Source: Bacteroidota bacterium (GTDB lineage: Bacteria; Bacteroidota; Bacteroidia; Cytophagales; Cyclobacteriaceae). From it: a DNA stretch of 64,000 nucleotides. Shown piece by piece: positions 1-9,738 of the stretch. The notes beneath the pieces are model-generated. The model worked only from the letters and a program-made list of their open reading frames with translations, made no database searches and was not told where the DNA came from. Numbering within the stretch: the first letter of the stretch is position 1; every line of letters starts with the position of its first letter. Location of the stretch: the NCBI GenBank assembly GCA_023417785.1, contig JAEZEH010000096.1, forward strand, positions 1-64,000, written 5' to 3'. A program made the position numbers and the translations under genes.

Positions 1-1142
1 TAGAAGTACTTCAGTGCCCTCATTGATTCTGCAGGTGTATAGGGGAACGAAGACAGTGCCGCGGTCGGCGTAATAACACCCAAGTCCTCGTTCGGGCTAT
101 GCGCCGCGTAACCCTTGATGGAGTAGCTGGCGGTGAGTCCCCAATTGTCCTCGCTATAGCCCTTGTATCCTTTCGGGTTTTCGATGCAATACTGCCTGTT
201 GATGAGTGTATGATTCCGGTTATGCTCCCAATAGTCGGCATATTGGTCTTTAAGACCCCGGGGATCAAGGCCAAGAAACGAATAGTGAGACCAGAACAGA
301 GGTCCGCCAAACTGAGGCGCACCGTTGTGTTTCAGCGCCAGGTGGTAGCCATACTGCTCGTGTGCAGGATCGTTTTTCATTCCACCCTTACGCGCCCAAC
401 CTTCGTGGTACACCTCAGCGGGTATGCCATGCGTTGGTGATCCAGCCGCCAATACATACATGATAAGACATTCATTGTATCCTTCAACCGCGAAATTCAT
501 CCGCCAGGCGTGATTGGGTGACCAGTGCCAGTACAAGACATTCTTGTTGTTGTTTCGATGCCAGTCGAATTCAATGTCGCGCCAGAGTTTATCAATTCGG
601 GAGGCAAGTTGTTTTTCCTGATCGTTGCCGTTCTTGAAATATTCACGAACACAAAGGAGGCCCTGAGCGAGATAAGATGTTTCTACCAAATCGCCTCCGT
701 CGTCGTATGTACTGAAAGGCTTAACATCACCGGTTTCGCCATTCCACCAATGCGGCCATACGCCGTGAAAATTATCGGCTTTCTCAAGCCATCCTACGAA
801 TTTCGTAAGGTGTTCTAATCCTTGTTCACGAGATATGAATCCCCGTTCAATGCCAACCAGAATAGCCATCACACCAAAACCCGTTCCTCCCGAGGTAATA
901 ACGTGCTTGTCGTTCTGCGGATAGATATCGTCTGCATGAAAGCGTTCACGCGCCCCACCTGAAACGGGTTCGGCACCATTCCAGAAATACTGAAACGTGC
1001 GGTATTGTACGAGCGTGAGGAGTGAATCGTCGCTGAGCTCAGCCGTACCGGAAACTGCTTCCGGGGAACTCGCGACCGTTTCCTTTTTGGCCTGGCACGC
1101 AACCAGGGCCAACAGTACAAATAGGGTGAATAGATATTTCAT
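1..1142 (-). CDS. Glucoamylase-family (PF10091, GH144-like) lipoprotein, C-terminus cut by window edge
   Basis: The minus-strand reading frame is open from an ATG at 1142 to the window edge, giving about 380 codons. It starts with a lipoprotein signal peptide (LLALVAC, lipidation Cys16), so the enzyme is probably anchored in the outer membrane. From about residue 40 it matches the glucoamylase/GH144 fold: TFQYFWNGAEPVSGGARER, SGGTGFGVMAILVGIERGF and NEDLGVITPTAALSSFPYT. The same blocks occur in the neighbouring gene at 1265-3250, so the two are paralogs. GH144 members characterised in Bacteroidota act on beta-1,2-glucans; that substrate is inferred from family, not read from the sequence. The gene is downstream of SusC/SusD, so it likely trims the imported glycan at the surface or in the periplasm. 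Roughly the last 60-90 residues are expected to lie outside the window. Confidence 0.88.
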   Translation of the reverse strand, partial: MKYLFTLFVLLALVACQAKKETVASSPEAVSGTAELSDDSLLTLVQYRTFQYFWNGAEPVSGGARERFHADDIYPQNDKHVITSGGTGFGVMAILVGIERGFISREQGLEHLTKFVGWLEKADNFHGVWPHWWNGETGDVKPFSTYDDGGDLVETSYLAQGLLCVREYFKNGNDQEKQLASRIDKLWRDIEFDWHRNNNKNVLYWHWSPNHAWRMNFAVEGYNECLIMYVLAAGSPTHGIPAEVYHEGWARKGGMKNDPAHEQYGYHLALKHNGAPQFGGPLFWSHYSFLGLDPRGLKDQYADYWEHNRNHTLINRQYCIENPKGYKGYSEDNWGLTASYSIKGYAAHSPNEDLGVITPTAALSSFPYTPAESMRALKYF

Positions 1143-1264
1143 CTGTTATTTATTTTATATCTGAGGGCAGATAGAATCCGCGTTTTCCATCACCGTCCTG
1201 TGGAGCGGAATCTGAGATTTCATCCCTTTCGGAATCGTCCACTTTCTGCTCATTTCATACCCGT

Positions 1265-3250
1265 TTAATAAGTAAATCCCAAAGTAGTTAAGCCGTTCTG
1301 TATTTCGGGTGCTGTCATAAAAAGGTTCCACAACAACCCCGTTCTATGATTTTCGATCATTACAATGATCGGACCCTGGTCGATAGCCAGGTACGAATCC
1401 GCAACCCATCCTGCGGTCAGGTTATATGAATCATAAAAACCGTATTCGCCCCATAAGCGCTCTCCGAGTGAATAGTAAAAGAACTTTAGTGCTTCCATCG
1501 ACTCTTCCGGCGTATAAGGGAAAGAGGATAGCGCAGCCGTTGGTGTGATTACGCCCAGGTCGTTATTCGGTGAATGAGCTGAGTAGCCGTTGTTGTTATC
1601 GCTTGCCGAGAGTCCCCAGCTTCGCTCATTGTATCCGATGTAATTGCGGGGATTATCAATTGCGTAGGATCGATGGATGAGGGTATGATTCCGGTTTTGT
1701 GTCCAGTAATTCGCATACGGGTCCTCAAGATTTCGCGGATCAAGTCCAAGGAATGAATAGTGTGCGAAAAACATAGGTCCGCCGTAATCCTCGCCGAGTG
1801 GCAGGGTGATTCCATAGAATTCCCTTCCATTTTGCATGTCACCATTTCTTGCATAGCCCGCGGTATATACCTCTTTACTGATGGGATGAGTTGGAGAGGA
1901 AGCGGCAAGTATATACGTGATCAGCGTTTCATTGTGCCCGCGGACCTGATGATTCATTGCCCATTGCTTGTCCGGCGACCAGTGCCAGTACAGCACCTTC
2001 TGGCCCTCGCGCGTATACCAATCCCATTCGACACCTTCCCACAGTGTGTTAATGCGATTGATGAGATCTGCTTCGCCAGGATCCGCCGGATTGAGGTACT
2101 GACGAAAGGTGATCAAGCCCTGAATAAGCAACGCTGTTTCCACCAAATCGCCGCCGTTGTCATTCGCGCTGAAAGGAAGAACATCGCCAGTGTTGCCATC
2201 AATCCAGTGAGACCACGCTCCATGGAATCTGTCAGCCCCTTCGAGAAAGGTAACGATTTTGATGAGCCGTTCCACACCTTCAGCTCTCGAGATGAATCCG
2301 CGTTCTATGCCAACGATAAGGGCCATCACACCGAATCCGGATCCCCCACTGGTAACGAGATTTCCCGAAGTATTTCGTTCGCGGGCCATACCGCTTGCAG
2401 GATGCGCAAAATCCCAGAAGTATTTGAAGGTTTGTTGCTGAACGAGTGTTAATAACGCTTCATCGCTTATTATCGGGTGATCCGGAACTCCGTTGTCGCC
2501 GGTGTAAAATGTTTTTTCCAGTTGCTGGATTGTTTCGCCATTGACACCTTTGATTTCGTCTGAGATTGTGAATTGATATTTACTCCAGTCATCAAGTGAG
2601 GCGTCGATTGAAATGGTCACCGTGTTGTCGGTTATTTGCGGATCAATACTAACGGGACCACTACCTGTAAGAAGTATAGTGTTTGAATTTATTGTCGCCG
2701 GATCCGGTGCATGAGAAAATTGGATGACAATCCCGGGGTTGACCGGGTCCACATCCGCAAGTTGTTGTACGTTTCGCAAATCAACTCCGTTTATCCTGAC
2801 AGATTCGACAGACATCTGTACAACCGCGGTCCGGAACTCGATGACTTGTTCATTTTCGAGACGTTCGCCCTGGGCTCCACGAATATTTTCGCTGAGGGTT
2901 ATCCGGTAGTCTGCACCAGGAAGTAATGGTGAAAGTAATTCCAGTGTTACTGTAGTATTATCGGGGCCTGGCACACCTGCCAGGGGAACGTTCACCATTG
3001 TAGTAACATTTCTGAGAGTTATGTTACCATTAACCGCACCTGGAGTTATGGGATGCGAAAATACAATAACGAGTGGTCCTTCCACAGGGGCCGCAGCGTT
3101 CAGAGCGGCGTTGGCCGTGCTTAAGTTGTACGTCGCCAGGCGGGCCGATTGGACTTCCAGATGAACAATATCCTCATCCTTGTTACACGCGGCAAGGAAC
3201 GATAATACGGCAAACAGAAGATATATTTCTAATCGTACGATTTTGAGCAT
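1265..3250 (-). CDS. Glucoamylase-family (GH144-like) lipoprotein with N-terminal Ig-like domains
   Basis: This 661-residue lipoprotein has a signal peptide ending FLAACNKDE (Cys22). Residues of about 50-255 look like two bacterial Ig-like (SbsA/Big_5) modules: the pattern V-x-FSHPI-(x)n-NITL is repeated as IVIQFSHAPDPATINSNTI. From about residue 260 the catalytic part begins (LLTLVQQQTFKYFWDFAHP) and runs to the C-terminus, with SGGSGFGVMALIVGIERGF and NNDLGVITPTAALSSFPYT shared with the gene at 1-1142. The Ig modules probably hold the enzyme away from the membrane or bind glycan. The likely role is cleavage of a beta-glucan (GH144-type) for the adjacent SusC/SusD system; the exact linkage is inference. 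A 10-bp inverted repeat at 3271-3295 separates it from the upstream LamG gene, so it may be transcribed at a different level. Confidence 0.9.
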   Translation of the reverse strand: MLKIVRLEIYLLFAVLSFLAACNKDEDIVHLEVQSARLATYNLSTANAALNAAAPVEGPLVIVFSHPITPGAVNGNITLRNVTTMVNVPLAGVPGPDNTTVTLELLSPLLPGADYRITLSENIRGAQGERLENEQVIEFRTAVVQMSVESVRINGVDLRNVQQLADVDPVNPGIVIQFSHAPDPATINSNTILLTGSGPVSIDPQITDNTVTISIDASLDDWSKYQFTISDEIKGVNGETIQQLEKTFYTGDNGVPDHPIISDEALLTLVQQQTFKYFWDFAHPASGMARERNTSGNLVTSGGSGFGVMALIVGIERGFISRAEGVERLIKIVTFLEGADRFHGAWSHWIDGNTGDVLPFSANDNGGDLVETALLIQGLITFRQYLNPADPGEADLINRINTLWEGVEWDWYTREGQKVLYWHWSPDKQWAMNHQVRGHNETLITYILAASSPTHPISKEVYTAGYARNGDMQNGREFYGITLPLGEDYGGPMFFAHYSFLGLDPRNLEDPYANYWTQNRNHTLIHRSYAIDNPRNYIGYNERSWGLSASDNNNGYSAHSPNNDLGVITPTAALSSFPYTPEESMEALKFFYYSLGERLWGEYGFYDSYNLTAGWVADSYLAIDQGPIIVMIENHRTGLLWNLFMTAPEIQNGLTTLGFTY

Positions 3251-3270
3251 TTCCGATAATAAAAGGTTAA

Positions 3271-3295
3271 AGGTTTCCGGAATTCCCGGAAACCT
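3271..3295 (-). terminator. Perfect 10-bp hairpin between LamG and GH144-like genes
   Basis: AGGTTTCCGG and CCGGAAACCT flank a 5-nt loop. Read on the minus strand, the hairpin follows the LamG gene and is followed by a broken T-rich stretch (TTTAACCTTTTATT). It may be a weak terminator or an mRNA-processing or stability hairpin within the locus. Confidence 0.55.
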
Positions 3296-3369
3296 GAAAC
3301 CATAACCAAACTAAACCAAACTCTCTCTAAGATTCCTTGATCGTTCCTTGTCGCACCGGGAAACAATGC

Positions 3370-5148
3370 TTAGTCGTTCATCACAGTCTGCACTTCGACC
3401 TGTGTTAACGCCTTATTGAAGAAGCGTAATTCATCCATATAGCTATGATCTGAGTGGTGCCCCCATTCTGTAAATCGTGGTGCCCCGGACATTATCGACA
3501 GGAGGTCACATCCGGTCCAGTCTACTCCGGTAAACGCACCTTGCGATACGACTTCACCATTGATATAGACGACGCATTCGGTATCAGATATTGTGAAGGC
3601 AAAGTGAACCCATTCGTTGGCTGCGGGGTCTACGTCGGCAGCTGCGCCGCCATCGAACCAGTTATCCTCTGTGCCGTTACCAACGTTCAGCTTGAAACGC
3701 TGCTTACCATCCGCATTTTCCCTAAAGAATCTGAATCCTGATGTTCGGATATTCTGAGCATCAGGATTTGCTGCATCTTCGGGACCCATTACAAGAATTC
3801 CGGCACGATCAGGAACGGCGTTAATTTTTAGCCAGAAGGATGCACTTAAATCACTGCTCTGCAGTTCTGCACCAGGAAAAGTCAGATACGAATCAGCAGC
3901 ACCAGCGTAAGCGTTACCGCCAGCTACACCTTCGCCTGCAAAACCTGGCGCTCCTACTTCAGTCGCCGCTGTTTTGGTTATCCTTTCTGTATTGGTTCCG
4001 TCGAATGGCATGTAGAAAACTTCTCCATCATACTGAGGGTCATACGGAAGTTCGGCCGACGTCTGCATGACATTCTGGATTTCCTCGGGTGTCAAGGCTT
4101 TGTTGAATAAGCGGAGCTCATCCATCTGGCTTGCGTCCGACTTATGATCCCAGCCTGTGAACCGCGGTGCGCCGGACATGATTGAGAGCAAATCAACTCC
4201 GGTCCAATCGATCCCTGCAAAGTCACCCTGCGATACAACGTTACCATTAATGTAAACTGTACCTTGCGTTGGTGAGATGGTAAATGCAAGGTGTACCCAT
4301 TCGTTGAGCGCGGGATCTACATCTGCCGCCGCACCACCATCGAACCAGGTTTCGCCGGCACCTGTCCCAACATTCAGTTTAAAACGCTGCATACCGCCTG
4401 CGGCTTCACGGAAAAAACGGAAACCACTGGTACGTACATTTTGCGCATCGGGATTAGCTTCGTCCGGAGGACCCATAACAAGGATACCCGCCCGATCAGG
4501 GCTTGGATTCACCTTCATCCAAAACGCTGCACTAAACTCATTGCCCGTTACCAGGTTGGCTGCCGGGAAAGTAGCATAAGTGTTTGTCGCACCAACATAA
4601 GAGTTTGTTCCTCCCGCGGCATCAGTAGAATAGGTAGGACTTCCAACACCTGTCGCGAAAGTCGCCGTTACCAACTCCACCAGGCTTCCGTCAAAAGGCA
4701 TGTAAAATACTTCACCATTGTACATCGGTACGTAGGCGGGTTCCTTTTCAAAATTTATCAGCGTGGAAGTCGTCTTACCATCACTGTCAACTGCCGTGAT
4801 ATTCAGTACGTGTGTGCCGGTGGTGACCTGGTCATACACAACCTCTTTCCTAATGATTCTGTAATCAAGGAAATCATCAAAAGTCGCAACAACGGCATCA
4901 TCGACCTTCACTGTCACAGTGGCAATCTCTATATCATCGGTAACCTCGAAGGCAATGTTGATAGTTGCCACATCTTCGTTAACCTTGATCTTTGTCCCTT
5001 CGGTAGGATAGGATACTGTGACCACGGGAGCCGTTTCATCAGCACCGGGGCTAACCTTACTGATGTCGTCAATATATTCGTCCTTACATGAAAAGAGCAG
5101 GACCAGCAATCCGTATGTTAAAAATTTTATTGTTCTCATTTTAAACAT
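3370..5148 (-). CDS. Lipoprotein with two tandem LamG-like domains, probable surface glycan-binding protein
   Basis: This 592-residue lipoprotein has the signal LLVLLFSCKDE (Cys21; ATG at codon 4 is an alternative start). Residues of about 35-135 resemble an Ig/cadherin-like module (DETAPVVTVSYPTEGTKI). Two concanavalin-like LamG domains follow, at about 140-365 and 370-592. They are near-duplicates: both contain GEVFYMPFDG, FWLK(M/I)N, PDRAGILVMGP, NIRTSGFRFFRE and LLSIMSGAPRFT, and both end in a LxFNKALTxxE-type strand. Its place directly after SusD matches the SusE/SusF or SGBP slot of Bacteroidota polysaccharide loci, so a non-catalytic glycan-binding role on the cell surface is likely. 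No catalytic residues can be assigned. The high similarity of the halves suggests a recent internal duplication. Confidence 0.85.
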   Translation of the reverse strand: MFKMRTIKFLTYGLLVLLFSCKDEYIDDISKVSPGADETAPVVTVSYPTEGTKIKVNEDVATINIAFEVTDDIEIATVTVKVDDAVVATFDDFLDYRIIRKEVVYDQVTTGTHVLNITAVDSDGKTTSTLINFEKEPAYVPMYNGEVFYMPFDGSLVELVTATFATGVGSPTYSTDAAGGTNSYVGATNTYATFPAANLVTGNEFSAAFWMKVNPSPDRAGILVMGPPDEANPDAQNVRTSGFRFFREAAGGMQRFKLNVGTGAGETWFDGGAAADVDPALNEWVHLAFTISPTQGTVYINGNVVSQGDFAGIDWTGVDLLSIMSGAPRFTGWDHKSDASQMDELRLFNKALTPEEIQNVMQTSAELPYDPQYDGEVFYMPFDGTNTERITKTAATEVGAPGFAGEGVAGGNAYAGAADSYLTFPGAELQSSDLSASFWLKINAVPDRAGILVMGPEDAANPDAQNIRTSGFRFFRENADGKQRFKLNVGNGTEDNWFDGGAAADVDPAANEWVHFAFTISDTECVVYINGEVVSQGAFTGVDWTGCDLLSIMSGAPRFTEWGHHSDHSYMDELRFFNKALTQVEVQTVMND

Positions 5149-5175
5149 GATTCATTTTGTTAAATAGGTCCTCAC

Positions 5176-6720
5176 TCAATTACTCCTAAGTCCCGGCAGT
5201 TGATCTACCTGGGGTTGCGGATAGGGAAGGAAAATATCAGCAGGAGTGAATGTTCTGCCATCGTAACTCAGTTCCTCGTAGCGTTCCAGTCTCACCATAT
5301 CACTGAATCGGATTCCCCATTCCATCGCGAGTTCTGCAAACTTCTCATCGATTACCTGTTCATGAGTGACGCCGGTTAATGGTGCCAGATCCGCCCTTTC
5401 CCGAACGAGGTTAACCGCTTCATCGGCGGTAAGGCCTGAACCGGTTGCGCCGAGCGTGAGAGCTTCAGCATGCATCAGAAGTATCTCTGCATAACGGATG
5501 CAAATCAAGTTTTTGCTTTGCCCATAATCTGTCCGCCCTTCTGTAAGTTGATTTGAAGGCAGATAGTGTTTACCACTGGAAAACATGGCCCGATTGAAAT
5601 TATTGAATCGGTCACCGTCCCTTGTTGTATTTGTTATCCAGGCTGGAAGCGTCGCATAACTCGGATCGGTCTTAATCTCGTCAATACCCCGGTTTGTGAA
5701 GATAACACTTGTTTCCAGGCGGGTTGATTCACCTCTGTCGAGCATGAATTTTATGTATTTCATACTCGGCTCAAAGAAGCCCCATCCGCTGCCGGCGCCG
5801 CTGACAGCAGGTGTCCAGTTTTCCGGGCCGAAGAATGCGTACAGATAGCTTGTGGAGAAACCCGAACCTTGTCCAAAATCTGAGTATTGAATTTCCAGCA
5901 AGTTCTCGTTGTTAAGCTTGCCTGGATATTTGAATAGCTGATAATAGTCCGGTTCCAATGAAAATTTCCCCGAGCTGATTATTTCTGATGTCGCATCCGC
6001 CACACCCTGATAATTTTTCAATTCCAGATTAACCTGTGCTTTAATAGCCAAAGCTGTGTATCGCGTAACGCCGCCAGGGATATCTGTGCGTTCATTCGGC
6101 CGCATATTCGGAAGCAGAGGGAGCGCTTCGTCCATCTGGCTGGAGATATGCTGCATTACTTCTTCCTTGGTTGATAACTCTGAAACAAGCAAAAGATTGC
6201 GGTCGGAGGAAGTGGGTATGTAGATGGAACCCCATGTTCTCGCCAGTTGAAGCAACATGAAAGCCCGAAGCGTTTTTATTTCCGCGATGTATTGATCTGC
6301 GACAGCTGGATTGGGAGCATATTGCTTGAACAACTCAATCTGCTCACGTGCAGTCTCGGCTGTATAAATATCCTTATAGAAGTTTTGCCACATTGAGTTG
6401 AACATCCAGAAGTCCTTATTGTAATTGTATCTATCCATTTCAGTGAAATCCTGCTGATCTCCCAGACCTCCGGCATTAACATCATCTCCTCTCACAGAAA
6501 GAACTGGATAATCTTCCCAACCCCGGGCATAAAATTCGGCGTACACTCCGAGGAGGTGCTGAATCATATTTTCCGTTTGGGTGTAGTCGGTTTCGCCCGC
6601 AAAGCTTCGGTTCTCAGGATTCCTGTCGAGCAGGCCGTGGCATGACTGAGCAATCACCATCACTCCGAGAAACGCTAATATTTTGAATGTTTGAATATAT
6701 GTTTTCATAATCGTATTCAA
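5176..6720 (-). CDS. SusD/RagB-family nutrient-uptake outer membrane lipoprotein
   Basis: The 514-residue protein starts with a lipoprotein signal ending IAQSCHGLLDRNP (Cys27; ATG at codon 5 is an alternative start). The N-terminal helical TPR-like part (TAREQIELFKQYAPNP, AEIKTLRAFMLLQLARTWG) and the C-terminal block ICIRYAEILLMHAEALT followed by ERADLAPLTGVTHEQV are characteristic of RagB/SusD. In this family the lipoprotein forms the lid over the SusC barrel and captures oligosaccharides. The stop lies 27 bases upstream of the LamG gene and the start is 6 bases after the SusC stop, so the three form one operon. The ligand is not readable from the sequence; the GH144-like neighbours suggest a beta-glucan. 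Confidence 0.95.
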   Translation of the reverse strand: MNTIMKTYIQTFKILAFLGVMVIAQSCHGLLDRNPENRSFAGETDYTQTENMIQHLLGVYAEFYARGWEDYPVLSVRGDDVNAGGLGDQQDFTEMDRYNYNKDFWMFNSMWQNFYKDIYTAETAREQIELFKQYAPNPAVADQYIAEIKTLRAFMLLQLARTWGSIYIPTSSDRNLLLVSELSTKEEVMQHISSQMDEALPLLPNMRPNERTDIPGGVTRYTALAIKAQVNLELKNYQGVADATSEIISSGKFSLEPDYYQLFKYPGKLNNENLLEIQYSDFGQGSGFSTSYLYAFFGPENWTPAVSGAGSGWGFFEPSMKYIKFMLDRGESTRLETSVIFTNRGIDEIKTDPSYATLPAWITNTTRDGDRFNNFNRAMFSSGKHYLPSNQLTEGRTDYGQSKNLICIRYAEILLMHAEALTLGATGSGLTADEAVNLVRERADLAPLTGVTHEQVIDEKFAELAMEWGIRFSDMVRLERYEELSYDGRTFTPADIFLPYPQPQVDQLPGLRSN

Positions 6721-6726
6721 TGGAAG

Positions 6727-9700
6727 TTATAGTCTGACGTTAAGCCCAATCGTGTACACTGCGGGAATCGGATAAGTCTGCAGATCAATTCCGTTGTCAA
6801 CTTCCGGATTGAAACCATTGTAGTTAAACAGCGTCAGTGGCCGTTCCGCAGTAAGCATTATTCTCGTTTCCGGCATGGTTGCCCCAAACAACTGCTTATC
6901 TCTCAGCGTATAGCCCACAGTTACGTTTTGAATCCGGAAGTATGACCCGTCTTCGACGAAGTAGTTGCTCATCTTTTGGTTCCATCCTTTGCGAAGTCCC
7001 GCGGAGGATGGATACTTGTTTGAAGTGCCTTCGCCGTGCCAGCGGTTCTTCGCCAGGTCGGCGTCGAGATTTCCATCCGGAGTCCAAATGATTTCACCAC
7101 GCTTGCGATTAAGAATCTTGTTTCCGTTCTGTCCCATCAGCGCCACGGAAAGATCAAGGTTTCGCCAGCCAACTCCGAAATTGGCGCCATAGGTAAATTT
7201 GGGGAAGAACGATCCTAGAACCGTCCGGTCATCGTCGTTGATAGCCCCGTCACCGTTTCGGTCTTTATAGATAAAGTCACCGGGAACAAGATTGTTTGCG
7301 ACCGCGATGGGATCAGCCTGAACCTGTTCGGCATTTTGATAAACGCCTAAAACCTCGTAGCCGAAGAAGGCCAATAAGGGTTCACCAACTATGCTTCTTT
7401 GACGAAATTCGGCCTGACCTCCATCAATGTAGGGCTGACCATAAAGGTCCCGGACTTCATTGTTCAAGGTGGCCAGATTCACGCCAATATTATAAGTAAA
7501 GTCATCTGATCTTCCGTCGCTCCAGTTGAGAGAGAGTTCGAAGCCGGAATTCCTGATTACGCCCGCGGACCTTCGCACGGTTGCACCGCCCATGGGCTGC
7601 ACAATAAAGATTGCGGCATCTTTTGTGTCTCTGGAATAGTAATCAATGTCACCCGACAAGCGATCATTCAATGCCCTTGCCGTTAAACCGATGTTCCATT
7701 GTTCCACCAACTCCCAACTCAGATAGTCAAATGTATTTGTAGTTACTAACCCTGAGGTTTCCAGGTCATTTATTGCCGTTACGATTGTAGCCGTTGTATT
7801 GCTGCCATCGCTGGCGTCAATTTTATCATTGCCGAGCTGGCCCCAGCTTCCGCGGATCTTCAGGAAATCTATGGCATCCGCATCACTCATGAAACTTTCT
7901 TCGGAGAGTACCCAGCCGGCACCAACAGAGGGGTAGTATCCCCACTTCTTCTGATATTTACGGGATCCGTCTGCGCGCATCGTCCCGTAGAGTATGTACT
8001 TATCTTTGAAATTATATGATAATCTGGCAAAGTAGGACAGTCCATATTCTCGCGCACCGCCATCCTCAATACTTTGGGCATCCTTCACCCCGGCGAAATT
8101 TAGGTACCATGCCTGTTTACTTAAATCAACGAATTCACTTCCTGCGGCTGTCAGCATTTGCCATGACTCATCGCGGAAAGACGTTCCAACCATTGCTTGA
8201 ATGTAATGGTCACCAGACTGCTGCTCGAACGTAAGGACGTTATCCCAAAACTGATTTATTGTCGTCTCACTTCGTTTCCGGAGAGTCGCGTTTTGTCTAA
8301 GGAAGTTATCACCGATATAATACGGCAAATTCATTGTGCGTTGATTCATGAAAATGTATGCTGTGTTATAGCTCGACTGGAATGTGAGCTTATCGGGAAT
8401 GAGGTCAAGCTTCACAAAAAAGTTGCCGAAAAAAGTTTGCGTTTTCTTGATGTCGTCGGTGTAGCGCATCGCAGGGAAAGGGTTTTGGCCCTGACGATAG
8501 CCAATGCTTTGGGCATTAGCCCACGGTTCCGGGGAGGCTGCGGTATTCGTAGGATCATATACCGGGAGGATGGGAACTGCATAATACACCTGATTCCAGA
8601 CCGCGCTATTGGGAAGCTGCTGGGAGGCGTTACTTAGGGTAACATTACCTCCAACCTTCAACCAAGGGGTCGCCTGATAATCAACCCGGGTACGAAAGTT
8701 AACTCTCTCGAAGTCATTCTTCATATCAAGAACACCATCCTGCGCAAAATAGCTTCCGCCAACAGAATAGGTGGTAGTCTCATTCCCTCCCGCAATTTCA
8801 ACGCTATGATTTTGAATGGCCGCCGTGCGCAGTACCTCTTTGTACCAGTCCGTGTTGACATCCGGTACATTCGGGTTGACCCGGCTCCGACCGAATCGTT
8901 GCATTGCATTAAGGATGTTTGCGGCATCAGGCGCAGACCCTGATTCGTTCGCCATATTCGTAAACTGTTCGGCATTGGCCATCTGAATCACGTTCTGGGC
9001 CCGCTGAACACCATAATAACCGCTATAGGTTATTTGTGCTTTCTGGTTGACTTTCCCACTTTTTGTTTCAATCAGCACTACCCCGTTTGCAGCTCTGACG
9101 CCAAAAATCGCAGCAGCTGAAGCATCCTTCAATACCGAGATCGTGGCAATATCGGATGTGTTTAAGAAGTCTATATTATCGAAGAACATGCCATCAACCA
9201 CATAGAGCGGCGCCGAATTGCCGATTCCTGGGTATGACCCTAGCCCTCGTATACGAACCGTCGGAGAACTGCCCGGCGCGCCCGCACTTACGACCTGCAT
9301 GCCGGGAACTTTACCCTGCAGCGCTTGCATGGCCTGGTTAGTCGGTGTTTTTACGATTTCATCAGTTCTCACCGTAGATATCGCCGAGGTCAGGTCTTTC
9401 TCCCGCTGTGTTCCGTACCCCACAACCACTATTTCGTTTAGCGAAAGAACGTCGGGATCCAACACGATATCAATCGTGGTTTGATTATCCACCTGGACGG
9501 TCTGAGCACTATAGCCTACGAAAGAAAAAACCAGCGTTGTTTCCGACTCTGAGAGTTGAAGGGAGTAATTGCCCTCTGCATCTGTGGTGGTTCCTTTTGT
9601 TGTGCCCTGCACGATCACATTCACTCCCGGTAGGCCGGTACCCTCATCTGACGAGGTCACCGTCCCGGAGACTGTCCTGTCCTGAGACCACGCTGTCCAC

Positions 9701-9738
9701 GAAAGCAGAAGCAGCGTCACGAGTAAAAGTTTTTTCAT
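6727..9738 (-). CDS. SusC/RagA-family TonB-dependent outer membrane transporter
   Basis: The 1003-residue protein has a signal peptide (about 1-18, LLLSWTAWSQ) and a carboxypeptidase-regulatory-like domain (about 20-95, VSGTVTSSDEGTGLPGVNV). A TonB-box-like VVVGYGTQ follows, then a plug domain (about 115-225) with LQGKVPGMQV, VRIRGLGSYPG, PLYVVDGMFF and SVLKDASAAAIFGVRAANG, and finally a long beta-barrel. It imports oligosaccharides across the outer membrane using TonB energy, working with the SusD lipoprotein encoded 6 bases downstream. There is no N-terminal FecR-interacting STN extension, so regulation by a dedicated ECF-sigma/anti-sigma pair is not expected. The receptor gene upstream at 10265-12178 is the nearest candidate regulator. 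Confidence 0.96.
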   Translation of the reverse strand: MKKLLLVTLLLLSWTAWSQDRTVSGTVTSSDEGTGLPGVNVIVQGTTKGTTTDAEGNYSLQLSESETTLVFSFVGYSAQTVQVDNQTTIDIVLDPDVLSLNEIVVVGYGTQREKDLTSAISTVRTDEIVKTPTNQAMQALQGKVPGMQVVSAGAPGSSPTVRIRGLGSYPGIGNSAPLYVVDGMFFDNIDFLNTSDIATISVLKDASAAAIFGVRAANGVVLIETKSGKVNQKAQITYSGYYGVQRAQNVIQMANAEQFTNMANESGSAPDAANILNAMQRFGRSRVNPNVPDVNTDWYKEVLRTAAIQNHSVEIAGGNETTTYSVGGSYFAQDGVLDMKNDFERVNFRTRVDYQATPWLKVGGNVTLSNASQQLPNSAVWNQVYYAVPILPVYDPTNTAASPEPWANAQSIGYRQGQNPFPAMRYTDDIKKTQTFFGNFFVKLDLIPDKLTFQSSYNTAYIFMNQRTMNLPYYIGDNFLRQNATLRKRSETTINQFWDNVLTFEQQSGDHYIQAMVGTSFRDESWQMLTAAGSEFVDLSKQAWYLNFAGVKDAQSIEDGGAREYGLSYFARLSYNFKDKYILYGTMRADGSRKYQKKWGYYPSVGAGWVLSEESFMSDADAIDFLKIRGSWGQLGNDKIDASDGSNTTATIVTAINDLETSGLVTTNTFDYLSWELVEQWNIGLTARALNDRLSGDIDYYSRDTKDAAIFIVQPMGGATVRRSAGVIRNSGFELSLNWSDGRSDDFTYNIGVNLATLNNEVRDLYGQPYIDGGQAEFRQRSIVGEPLLAFFGYEVLGVYQNAEQVQADPIAVANNLVPGDFIYKDRNGDGAINDDDRTVLGSFFPKFTYGANFGVGWRNLDLSVALMGQNGNKILNRKRGEIIWTPDGNLDADLAKNRWHGEGTSNKYPSSAGLRKGWNQKMSNYFVEDGSYFRIQNVTVGYTLRDKQLFGATMPETRIMLTAERPLTLFNYNGFNPEVDNGIDLQTYPIPAVYTIGLNVRL

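Noticed and set aside
1760..2452. 230-codon plus-strand frame
   Set aside because: It is a shadow of the GH144-like gene on the opposite strand.
4291..5091. 266-codon plus-strand frame
   Set aside because: It is a shadow of the LamG lipoprotein gene, Cys/Arg-rich and without motif.
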